From Holacanthus passer (taxonomy: Eukaryota; Chordata; Actinopteri; Pomacanthidae), in contig JAFREQ010000152.1 in NCBI GenBank assembly GCA_025331565.1, positions 744,001 to 808,000 of the forward strand: 64,000 nucleotides of DNA. Reading direction: 5' to 3'. Below are positions 39,201 to 51,200 of the stretch, one piece after another; position 1 is the first letter of the stretch; the number at the start of each line of letters is the position of its first letter. The position numbers and the translations under genes were made by a program. The notes beneath the pieces were generated by a model. That model had not been told where the DNA came from. It saw only the letters and a list, made by a program, of their open reading frames with translations, and searched no databases.

Positions 39201-42200
39201 CTCTTTTATTTTGCTCTTTTCTGGATTTGGGGACTCAAAACTGCTGCAAAATTGTTTTTTACTTAGTTCTCATCCTAAAAGCATTTTCTCTTGTAACAAA
39301 AAAATTAAAACATATGGTTGGAAAATATGATCAATGAAGCATAAATCAAACATCTGTCTCGCTTGTTCGAGTGTGTAAACTGAGCAGCCAAACAAGGATT
39401 ATGTTCAAATGAAATGAGCCTGTTTTTTCTGTATTATTCATATGATGCTATTTCTATCGAACCACATTTTGTGGGGTCACAAGTTATGTAAAAAAAAATA
39501 TGGCATTTGCAAAATAGCAAAATGGCATTAGGTTTGTTAGTCCTCATTCTAAAAGCCTTTTCTCATCTAACAGTAAAATCAAAACATACTCTTGAAAAAT
39601 ATGAACAATAACATAAATCTCGCATCGCTCAATGGCCAAACAGGGTTATGTTAGCGTGAAATCAGCCTAGTTTTTCTTCATTATTCAAATAATACTTTGA
39701 CGAATGCAATACAAGAACAATGTTTTTTCTGTGCTTTCTGATTATTATTATAGGTTATGTCCTTACTGTTTCCTAGTGATTTGTTGGCACAGGACAGCAG
39801 CCTCACCCCGTCTCCACCAGGCTGCTTTCCACTGTTTGCTAAAGCATGGATTGTCATTTACAAAAATATAGCGTGAGAAGTGACTGCGACAGCAAATCAG
39901 AATTCTCAGAAATGGATCACATGATAAGCAGATGCCTCAGATCATATGATAACCACACATCAATGTCTAGAGGACTGGCGTTGTTAATTTTATTCTCCTC
40001 GGACGCAGAGTGTTTTCAAAAAGATGCATTTTTGTGGTTGAAAATGTCAGTTTAGCATGAATGGAAGACCAAAGCGGAGAGAAAAGGATGCAATTTAAAT
40101 TTTTTCCACATTAGTGTGGATATGGCCTCTGTGTGAGTGTGTGTTTGTGTGATAGGTTTACACTTTGCTCTTTGTAATGTGTCATAAAGAAAGAGGGATA
40201 GTCGGAGAGAGAAGTAGAGAACAGTAAGTCTATAGGGGGCAGGGAGGCAGGCAGACTGGTCTGAACACCACTGGGAGCGAAGAATGCACCCCCTGCCGTC
40301 CTGACCTTTAACCTTGCCGAATGTAGGCCTCAGGGGCAGCCCACGCCTGTGGAGAGACAATGCTGCAGATACCTATTGAGCCCTGGCTTTTTACTCCTTT
40401 ACAATCCCCCCTGCTTTTTTTACGCCGCGTTCTCTGCTACATAAAAACTTCTCACCATACAGGGTCCAAGTTTGGATTTAGAGCCTGTATTCAGGGGGTC
40501 GCTTTTGTGCCTCCACACAAGGCTGGAAGGGGGAAACACCCACACACTCTCTCTCTCTCTCTCTCTCTCTGTTTCTGTTTCTCCTCATTCTCCCTTTTTT
40601 CTGCTGGGTTATTTGCCCTAAGCCCTCTGACGTTCTGGCACCTGTTTTCCTCACAAAGCCTGTTAATTTATCACTGAATTTTTAACTAAGAGCCCACAAT
40701 GTGTCTGGCAGTCAGTGACATGTCCTGAGCAATTGAGCCTGTAGCGCCTCTCCCGTCCGTGTTCTGGAGGATCCACTACTGAAATGACTCGGCCGCAGAA
40801 CGTTATAGGACACAGGATAGCGGCAAAATTTTGCTTTTGTTGTGGAGCCTGCTGCTCGCTGATTTTCAGGGAAGTGCATTTGCCCATCACAATGGATGTG
40901 CAGTGCAGGATGAGCCTCTGTAATGAGCACAGTGGAGGAGGTTGGAGTGAGTGGCCTGTGCTTTTTATGTTTCAGGCATATAGTATAATGGAAATGGTTG
41001 AAAATAGAAAAATGGGGTGACATTTTTGAAAATCACGTGACTCCAGCGGTGCAGAAATCGGTGATAGAGAAGATGAAAGCATAGTTCCTGTGCTGGCTTA
41101 TGTAAGGCAAAACGACATGCACATGCAAAACGAGATGAAGCATATTAAGAGATAGGTCATCAGTCAGCACAGAGAAGGGGGCAGCGACCGTGCAGCTGTC
41201 ACAGGCTTTGAGATGTGTATTTCACCACCAGGGGAGTCACAGTGGTGAAGACTCTTGACCGGGTAAAGCGATAGTCGGGTCAGGGCGGCCCAGATGGAAG
41301 CGCTAAGTAACACACACTAGCCTGCATAGTGTTGGCTGAAGTAGCCATGAAGAGCAGCAACAGGGTTTTGAAGTGGATACGGGCCGTTACTGAGAGCCTC
41401 GGGAGGAGGCTGAGCAGAGGTGGAGGAATGTAAGTCTAAACTGGCTGCAGGGGCCCGGCCAAAAGGGAGTTACAGCCGTGTATTCAGGAGAAGTTTGTTT
41501 CTCATCTGTCTTCAAGACTGAGAAGAAATGTTTTAGATTTTAACCTGAAAGCTGCCTGACACATGATGAATGAACTGTTGATGCTGCTGTGCACCAGCAT
41601 GTTAGATTGAATCCATTTGCAGATGAAGTTATCCATGTTGCACAGGTGATTTCTAAAGTGTGTTTGCGCCTGCCAAGAGGCAAACCATGAGTCCAGTCCA
41701 GCCTTCCTCCCTGACGCCACTGCAGTAAATCTTTACGGTCAGCGATCACACCGCCTGCAGGCACTCTCAATAAAAAAGTCCCAGTAAAAGACAAATGCTT
41801 TTGTTGAGCGTGTCTTGAGGGGGCTGGTCAGTCCATCGGACAGACAACCCTCCATCTTCTAACAAATGACCCTCACACACTCACAACCAAGATCTGTGAG
41901 AAGACGCCAAGTCATTGATGGCCTGACTGTTACCGCTTATGTGCAGGAGATCATTGTGTGAATTGAGTAATTTCATTTTGAAAAACTCTCCTCATTTTGA
42001 GGATTTAAATCAAATTAAACTGGAAGATGATTTCATCAGTGTCCTCTCTGAATAATGTGAAACACATTGCTTGGTTGCACATCTGTCCTTTTAAACTGTA
42101 CAGAAAAATTCCCCTCTGCATGAATGAGAAGATCTTATGACGAAGATTTCTACCTACTTAATGCCATTGAGTTCATGAATTCCTGAGTAGGAAACCTAGT

Positions 42201-45200
42201 TTGTGCGTTATGAATTGTGAATACTATGGGCTATTGGATGAATGACAGGAAAATTTTGTTTGTTTTTTTTCCTTAAGGTACCCATTGGATTGTCACCATT
42301 TGTCCCTCATATAATACTCAAAGATAAAGGGCTGCGCTGCTATCAGCATCACAGCAGGATACCTGTCATGTCCTCTGTTGTAAAGGGCTGACTTTCCTTT
42401 GTGGTGACACTGTTGTAATGAAGCAGCGACTGGAGCGTCTGGCAGATGCCTCAGGCCTGACCGGCCCAGTGAAAGCAGATCTGTGAGGAGACAGAGGTTG
42501 AACACTGATAGGTAAATTGGGCACGTTGAGTGATAAAATTTCTTCCAGTCTATTTCTCTCAACACACCAGAGCCTCTGCAGAGACCCACCGGGTAGCGAC
42601 AGAGGCCAATTTCACTGCAGGACAAGGCTGCAAGAAGTTTCAAAACTTACTGGGTCAAAACTGAAGCAGATGTAGAATTTTTTGCCCTCAAATCTGTTGG
42701 GGGTTTTCCACTTAAGTTAACCTCCTTTTAAAGAGCAGAATGTTGCCATAAAGTGCAGCAGTGCAAAGAGGCATGAAAGCGTTGGCCACGCATGACATTT
42801 AACATGGAAATGTGGATATCTTCGGAGAGGGTTTATTCCCCCCCTTTTTTTTCCTACTCACTTGCAGTTTTGAATGCATACAGGTAGGAAATGAATGCAG
42901 GCATTGATCCCTTCAAACAAATTTAACTGCACCTGCAAAGAATCAGAAGAAGAATCAAAGAATCAGCATTTCTTTGATCACTGGTGCGATAAGATTTTCA
43001 GCCCTGGTAGGTCCACGCACACTGATCTACTGGCCCCACAGTGGGCTGATTTGCTCCTCTTCTGGATATGGATCTGCAGCCATGCGTGATCCAATTAGCA
43101 TGGTGAGCACCAAGCCTAGTGTGAGCCTAATGTCTGCATGTCCAGGAGAGTAAATGGATTGTTAGTATGGATTTCCAGCTCTCCCTAGAGTCTTAGCAGT
43201 TGGTGGGCTCTCTACTGGGGTTATTGGCCTCTTAAACCACTGTGTAACTATATAGGCAAGCCTAATGCTTGCCTATATAGTTACACACTCTGTTGATATT
43301 GATAATAAATAGAGGCGCCCTTAGAGAAAGCCAGGAGTGGCAGCATGCAATGTTGATGCAGTGAATACAGTCTGCAAGCAGTTTGCATGCTAATTAGCTG
43401 CTGACTGCTCTGCTGTGGATTTTTTCGTATCTCTCCAACAGAAATCTCTCATAAATCATTAAGGGGAGCAGCTCGGGCAGCAACTAACGATTGTTTTCCT
43501 CATTGGTTAATCTGATGAATATTTGCTCAATTATTCTTATTGTCTAGCAAATGTCAGAAAATAATGAAAAATGTCCGATTCCCATAGTCTGTGTTTTGTC
43601 TGAACAACAGTCCAAATACATTCAGTTTATCATTATATCAAACAGGGAAAAGTTGTAAATCCTTACATTTAAGAAACTAGAAAATGGTTGGAGTTTTTGA
43701 TTGATGAATAAAAAAAAGTTAATCAATTATCGAAATGAATGTAGACAAATGCACCTACCAGTATGAATTAACTCGTCACATCTTGTTTAAATCACACAGA
43801 AACAAAGTGTAAAACTTGCATTGTTGTTTTAAGTAGGAATGTGCCAACATATTTCATGGTTGGATTTTGTTGCTGTTTTCCCCTGTAAGCTGATCTAACC
43901 AGTTGCTGTAGTTTCATATTTATCACACAGATATGAGAGTGGAATCGTCTCATCTAACTCAGCAAGAAAACAAATAAACATTGCTCAAAAATATTCCTTT
44001 AATATTCTCAGCTCTACATAAGCAGCACATAAGAAAAGCATTAATCAAATGAGGCGTGTTACAGACTACTAAAACCTGACAAATGTATCCTTAACACCAC
44101 TTCTATAAGGTAGAAGCTGTTTTTCAAACCGAGGAATGAGGGCAGATGTGACAGTGTGATTTATGTGTGTTTTTTTTAGAGCAACATATCATGTCACGTT
44201 CTGTATTTATTGTCTCAGTTATAATCGACAGCCTGCGGCTCTCGACAATGAAACAGTGTTTTGGGGAAATGGATCGCTGTGGCATGTAATCCTCATGTTT
44301 TCTATTCACAAGGAGGACAGAAGAGGGAAGGCTGCGCTGTTATTGTGAGAGCTTTTGTCAGGAGGAGGAAGATTTTGGATTTACAAGTAGATGACAGTGA
44401 AAGCTCAGCTGTGACATGGCTGATATTCTCCCTCTTCCACCCATGCACTATGAATTCTTGTCTTTCAAGGTGCTGGAATCCATTTGTGTGTTGCGACAGA
44501 CTCCAGGACATGTTGCTTTTGTAGTTACAAGGTCAGTCATCCCCCCTGAAATCATAACAGCCCTTTCATTCTAAAGGCAGATCTAAACCCTCGAAGGATT
44601 TAGCATCAGGCTACTCTGATCTGCAGCCAAATCACCAGGCAGACATGATTCAAGGATGCAGTATATTAGTGACAAGACAAAGAGGAGGAATTGGTTCTGC
44701 CTCTGAGGTTGTTACACAAATCTCTCAGCTGCTCTCTTGATGCTGCAACATGAGAGCGTTGAAACGACTTAGAAAGCCTTAGATCTGGTGCACAGCCACC
44801 TTCCTCTGCTGTTGAAATATATATCCCTGTGCTTGTTATTTTAATGTGATCTTAGAGGATGTACATTGATGTGTAGTGTGGTGAAAGACTTGGTGATTTA
44901 TACTTGCAATGATAGTGAGATGGATCAATAATTATTTTTGTTCAGTCTGTCCACCACTAAGGTTTAAACTAAAATACCTCTTGCATGGATTGCCATTAAA
45001 ATGAGCACAGACATTCATGCTCCCCAGTGGATTAATCATTTTCTTTTAAGTCATCCTCCAAGTTTTTCTCTTGTGCTGTCATCAGGGCACATTTTTTTAT
45101 ATGTCCAACACTTTGTTTTATGACGAAATACCTGCACATTTAATGAATTCCCATCCGCCTCAGCTGTGCTAATCAGCAAAAGTCAGCATGCAAACATACT

Positions 45201-48200
45201 AAACTAAGATGATGATGATACACATTATAGCTGCCAAACATCACCATTATGATTATCATGATTATGAGTCCGACGTTTAGCTCCAAGCACTCACAGAGGA
45301 GCTGACATGGCTTTAGATTCTCGAAAAACCTTAATGCAAACCTGCGAAAGGGCGTCAGTGGAAAAGCAGATGTTTCTAGTTTCGCAGTACACGTTATTCG
45401 TCATTCTTTGAACACCTGACTGTTTTCAAAATCATATTACGCTGTCGATACCTCTGGGCCGTGACATGCAATCCATTTCTTGACATTTTAGTGCGAGTGC
45501 AGAACCAATCACCCCATCACTCTGCTTTTTTTTTTTTTTGCTTTTTTTTTTCTCTCTCTCGTGTCCCTCTCGCACATGATTTGGGCTAAATCCGGCTCTC
45601 AATCTCACATCATCAGCCTGGATGACAGCAGGCAGCCGAGTGAAATGGTGTCGGGCACGTTAGCTTTCGGAGACGGTCACAGTTAATGCCCCTAACCCCA
45701 TCAATTTGTGAGCCGAGATTGAGTTTCCAGAGCATCATGGAGCGTGTGGTAAAACTGTTGAATGTGGCAGACGCTGAAGTTTGCTTTTGACGGGCTTCCA
45801 GACCAACATTGTCAGGAGGCTCCGGGTCGTCTTGTCCATGGGACAGACCATCCGACCTCTGCTGTCACAGAGGGCCTGTGGTCGACCTCTGGCGAGCCTG
45901 ACAACATGTGTGTAACTTGTGCAAAGAGGAGACGCACAGTATGAGTAAAACATGCACTGTGCAAGTTTTACCTCTCCTTTACTCAGATTCTTTGTGCTTG
46001 GCAGCTGCACTGAAGTCACTGTTTTCACAAAAAGAGCAACGGAAGGTTTTTATCAACCTGGAGCTCAACGGTAACCCAACTCCAAGTTTGCTTCACCAAG
46101 CCTCAAGAAAAGCACTGCTCAATTCATTTGGCAGACGACCTATTAGAATAACTACTGCAGCATCCAGACAGCACAAATCATTATATTATATGGGTACTTA
46201 AGTGTTTGGCTGGGTACAGAAGGTAATAAATTGGATATGGTACAGTATTAAATGTGTTTATTTTTACTTTTTTCCTCTTTGGACTATTTTGTAATCCACT
46301 CTTTTTAATATAATTCCCTGCAAAGTCATTTAAGGCGTTTTGATTCAATAAACAGAAGGTGAAGGTTAAGTAAAATAAAAGGGTGAAACACACACTGACA
46401 CTAGTTTTCTGGAGAATATTCCTCACTTTAGTGCTCCCGTCTGAATTTCCTGAGCTAGTTTGGGTTTTTAAATGCGAGGGATCCCCTTCTTCTTCTGTAC
46501 TTGCTGAAACAGCAACATTGCACAGTGTCGATTGCCACTCTTTACCAGACGTGGCTATTTTCTATTCACAGCGTAGGACTCTTCCCTCTGATATGGAAAG
46601 CGAGTCTCAGATATGTGAAATGCTTGATGTGTTCTTTGATGTTAAGGACTACACTGATCGCTGAACTCTATAAATAGCGTTGGTTCATGCACACATTTCG
46701 GGCTATAAAGCGTCTTCTCTGACTTTATGAGGCTGTATTAAAATCAACTCATCATATCGGAGGTATTACGATTAAATTCAAGGCCAGTGGGCACTCATAA
46801 ATGTCAATGAAAGTATGAGTCGTCTATCCAAGACGCTCCAATAATTCACTGACCTCAAATTTCTTTACTGCAAAACAAAAATAGTTCTTTTTCGACTGCA
46901 AACCCTCTTTTCCTCTTATTCATGACACAGCAGGGACAGCATGAGTTTACTCCAGTTCAGTCTCTTTAAAGTGCAGCAATGTGCTTCTCACCCTCTGCTA
47001 ATTCACCTCAGGGCTGACTGCACTCTTGTATTTTTTATTCTACCTCCTAGTCTCCTGAGTCTCTTCTAAACAACAGACAGGGTGTTTGTGCTATAAAATA
47101 TATATGGTACCCAGTTGACATTTGTCGTATTTCAGGAGAACAAGCTGTAGCTGCACTGAAGCTAATTTTAGACTGGGTTCAAGAGTTTTTCCAGCTCTCA
47201 AATTCAAATAAATAGGAACATTAAGGTCTTTCCATCCACGTTATTTTTCCAACATCCCCTCTCATCTTTCTTTCTACAGATGAAGCTGTGGAACAAGTAC
47301 AAGGTAACCAGTATCCCATCTCTGGTGTTTGTGGACGCAACTACGGGGAAGGTGGTGTGTCGAAATGGTCTGCTGGTGGTCAGAGATGACCCCAAAGGTG
47401 AGACTGGCAACCACACAAACACACGCTTGTAGTATATTATTAGTGAGGACATCCGTCTGATTTATTTTTATTCCCTGACCTCAAGCTCTGACCTTAATCC
47501 TCTTTACTGAATGGTTAACCTCAACCCCAACCACCAACCATTCCACCCTAAAAATACCGCTGTTTAATGAGGTAATAGGAAGACATTTGAGGGTCAAAAG
47601 GACAGAACATCGATCAAATTCTCACACTTTGTCTGTCATACCTGTGTAACCCTGAGTTCTTGGTGTGTAGCGTTCAGTCTCTCAGGGTTGTGGGTAACGG
47701 ATGGGATACTGCTTCTCCTTGAAAAATCTCTTTAACCAAGACAGTGAGACAGCCACACATCCAAATTCACTCCCTCTGGGTTCACGTCAGATTGTCTGTT
47801 CCACTTGTCCCTCATAAAACAGCAGCAGGTAGGAACTAAAATTCCCCTGAGGCAAGGTGACATAAATGAGCAACTTAAATGTAATAGAAAATCAGTCAGC
47901 TGCTGTTAAGCTATTGCGGAAAACGAGGGCTTAACAACATGACATCATTACAGTAAAAAAATGCTAGTCAGCAACTATGTGCAAAATGTGAAATACAGCA
48001 TTTCTGCTTGTTTCTTGTATTGATTTGAGGAACGTTACTGTCTCCTCATCAGTTCACACCATGGATGCACAACCCTCATTCCAAAAGAGGCAGGACACTA
48101 AAACATAAATAAAACAGAATTTATGTAGAGTACATCAAGATTTATTCACTAAGTCTCTTTCTATCGCATTTTATTTTTAGCGATGCACAAACTTTTCCAA

Positions 48201-51200
48201 CTTCTCAACTGTTTTTTTTTTTTTTTCAATATTCAGACTTTTCTTTCTTCTGGCTTTTCCATTTTATTTTTATGTGCAATTTTAAAAATGTGCATAAAAC
48301 AGGTACATGGAAAGACACTTACTGTTACAGTGCTGTGAGTGATGATAATAATAAAACCTAATCTCTGCAACAGTCCACAATATTCAAGTATCTGAAACAG
48401 GGTATTGTGCAATGAGTCTTCAGAAATTTAAGTAAACCGAAATGTCACGAGTGCAGTCACACCTGCGTACACACTGACACCACACTCATTCTCTGTAATG
48501 ATGTTTACCAAATACCCAGTCAGAGTTCTCTGTGGAGATCCTGCAGAGCCACATCATTCAACATTTGGCTAAAACATTTTGCAATAACTTTTTACCCCCT
48601 CGTTTGTGTTGATGCTGCCGTAATTATGGTGCTGCATGAATATTACAGCATGTCCACGTCTCACTCCCTCGTCTGCAAACCCTATAATTTCTGCACTTTG
48701 AAGTGGAGGCAGAGAATTAACAAGAGTGGGCTTGCATTCCTTTCCTGCACAGAGGACGTCCTCTTTGGCTGCGAAGATCTCGGTATTTTAAATCGTTGCC
48801 TCTCCAGACCCTGTTAGGTCAGCATGAAAAAAGTGCCATTAGTCATGTGAGGAGGGAGAATAGCGGCACTATGGCAGCACGGCCGTGAAGCAGAATGGAT
48901 TTCACATGATTGTGACAGATTTTGCAGCCCGGTTAATGAAAGCCAGTCGGAGCTGGCGGTATTATCCTCGATTCATTAACTGTTCTTCCAAACTAGACGT
49001 GGCTGGAGAAGAGATTAATCTGTGGCCTCAGTAGCAAATATGAGCACAGTCACTTGATGATGCCTTAAATCTCTAACTACTGTATGCTGCACCACCTTAA
49101 ATAAAAACAGGCCTACTTCTTTGTCTTATTGTACTTTTTGAAATATTTCATGTTCACTTTATGCAAGAGTTCAGACTGAGAATCACTTCCTGACGTGACA
49201 AATCAATTCAGCCACAGTTAGGAGAGGAAAGGGGCTCTAAAAGTTTGCCATACATTGAGACTGGGAGGGGAGGGTGAATGATTCAGGACCCTGTGCCTTT
49301 CTCTCTTCATGAAAGGCCTGACTTGAGTGGCGGCAGACTAGCCTGCAGCGCAAAGATGGAGTGCACTTTTACAATCAGGACAACAATAAAAGCCGCGGCG
49401 GCGCAGTGCAGACGTGTCATTCCTGCCTAATGAAGCCCTAGACAGACACGCTCGCATAAAGAGGCCATTATGAGCCAGCCGTACAAGGTTTTATTTATGA
49501 TTACCTCCTTTTTAATTCGGCTGCACCAATTGCATCTCGAGAGCTTGGACGGTAACAATGAGACGGCTTGAAAAGGAAATGAGAAGTGTGGAAGAGAGCG
49601 GGAGGGAAGTATTTCTGACTACCTTCATTTGCTTGAGAGGCAAAGCTTTTAGTCACCATTAAAACCATATTTTGGATACGGTGTCTGTTTCCAAGAACAG
49701 ATGTCACAAAAACACCTGTTAGTAATATACATGCAGTATACATGACTTTTTGGTATTTAACAGTCGTACAGACATTCATGGTCCACAGAGGAGGATACAG
49801 AATGACTTTGGTGATCCCCGGACTTTCTGTAGCATCACCATGAGGTTGATATTTTTGCGTTTTAGTCAAATGTCTCAACAACTATTGGATATAAAATGGA
49901 TCGATCAAATTTGGTTTGCACATTCATGCTCCCCCCAGGATAGATTGTACTGATTTTGGTGATTCACTGACTTTTCACTATCGCCACTGTCGGATCAAAA
50001 ATTTGAATTTGTCCAACACTTTGGTTTATGGCCAAATAACTGCAAAAAATTAATGACATTCCCATCAGCCCCAGCTGTACTTTGTATTTAGCGATAAATA
50101 GCATCAGCTTGTTAAACTAAGATGGTGAACATGGTACATATTGTACATACATGTTAACATTGTCATTGTGAGTAACATTTAGCTGAAAGCACTGCTCTGT
50201 TTATGTACAGCCTCACAGAGCTGCTGGCATGGCTGTCGACTCCTGGTCTTGTTTTCTTATCTTTCTTTTTCTGATTTTTTTCTTCCCCCCCCTCCCTATC
50301 TATCCTTTTCCATTGCGCCGCTCCACTTTCCCTACCCTCTCCCAGGCCTGGAGTTCCCCTGGGGGCCAAAGCCTTTTGCGGAGGTGGTGGCAGGGCCTCT
50401 GCTCAGGAACAACAGGCAGACAACAGACAGCAGCTCTCTGGAGGGACACTACGTGGGAGTGTACTTCTCAGCACACTGGGTGAGTGAAGAGAGAGGAGAG
50501 AAGAAGGACAAAGAGTTTCAGATTTTTGACTTCTCTGGCTTCTGTCTCTCGGTGAGAAGAAAGGGCATCGCCAGCAGAGCGGAGCAGGAAGAGAGCGAGC
50601 AGTTAGTCGAGACAGATAAGAGAGAGGAGCAGGAGGGCGGAGGCGGACTCCATTGTGTTTGTGTGTTTACATTACCAGTGGTTAACTATCCCTGTCCATC
50701 CTTTCACCACCACCTCTGAGCCTTTTTAAAGTCAGCGTAGGTAACCACGCCCCACTGACATCATCACCATTGTCCCGTTCTCCGCTGAACCTGCTGATAT
50801 CCAGCAAAGGTCATGACTCAGTGATGCATGAAAGTCGTCGTGTCGTCGACAGTCTGTTCCTGATGAGACGCAGCGCAGGCTCTACCGAGACCAGTCATCA
50901 CAGCAGCTGCCAGAGCCGTGGCCTCAGAGACCGGCTCTCCAGAACGGTGACGCCTGAAGGCTGGCTCACACCCCAGACCCACACAAAACTGCAAAGGACA
51001 AGTCACAAAAGCCGTGACGGGACTTTATTTGCGGCGATTTTACACCACATTCCTCCTGGTTGCTCATGTAAATCTAGCCTCTATTAAAGTCATTTCACAA
51101 ACATGAAGCACCAGCACCTGGCCTTAGCATCCGTTAGCACAGAAGTGCATGTTAAGTTTTTCCCCCTTAATGTTCTGGGGACCTGCAATGGCCCAGGGCA

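Noticed and set aside
40231..40244. AGGGGGCAGG resembling a CTCF core
   Set aside because: Three of the five bases of the left half of the consensus do not fit.
50249..50719. 156-aa plus-strand frame around nxn exon 3
   Set aside because: Only the middle (50346-50479) is real; the flanks are intron read-through.
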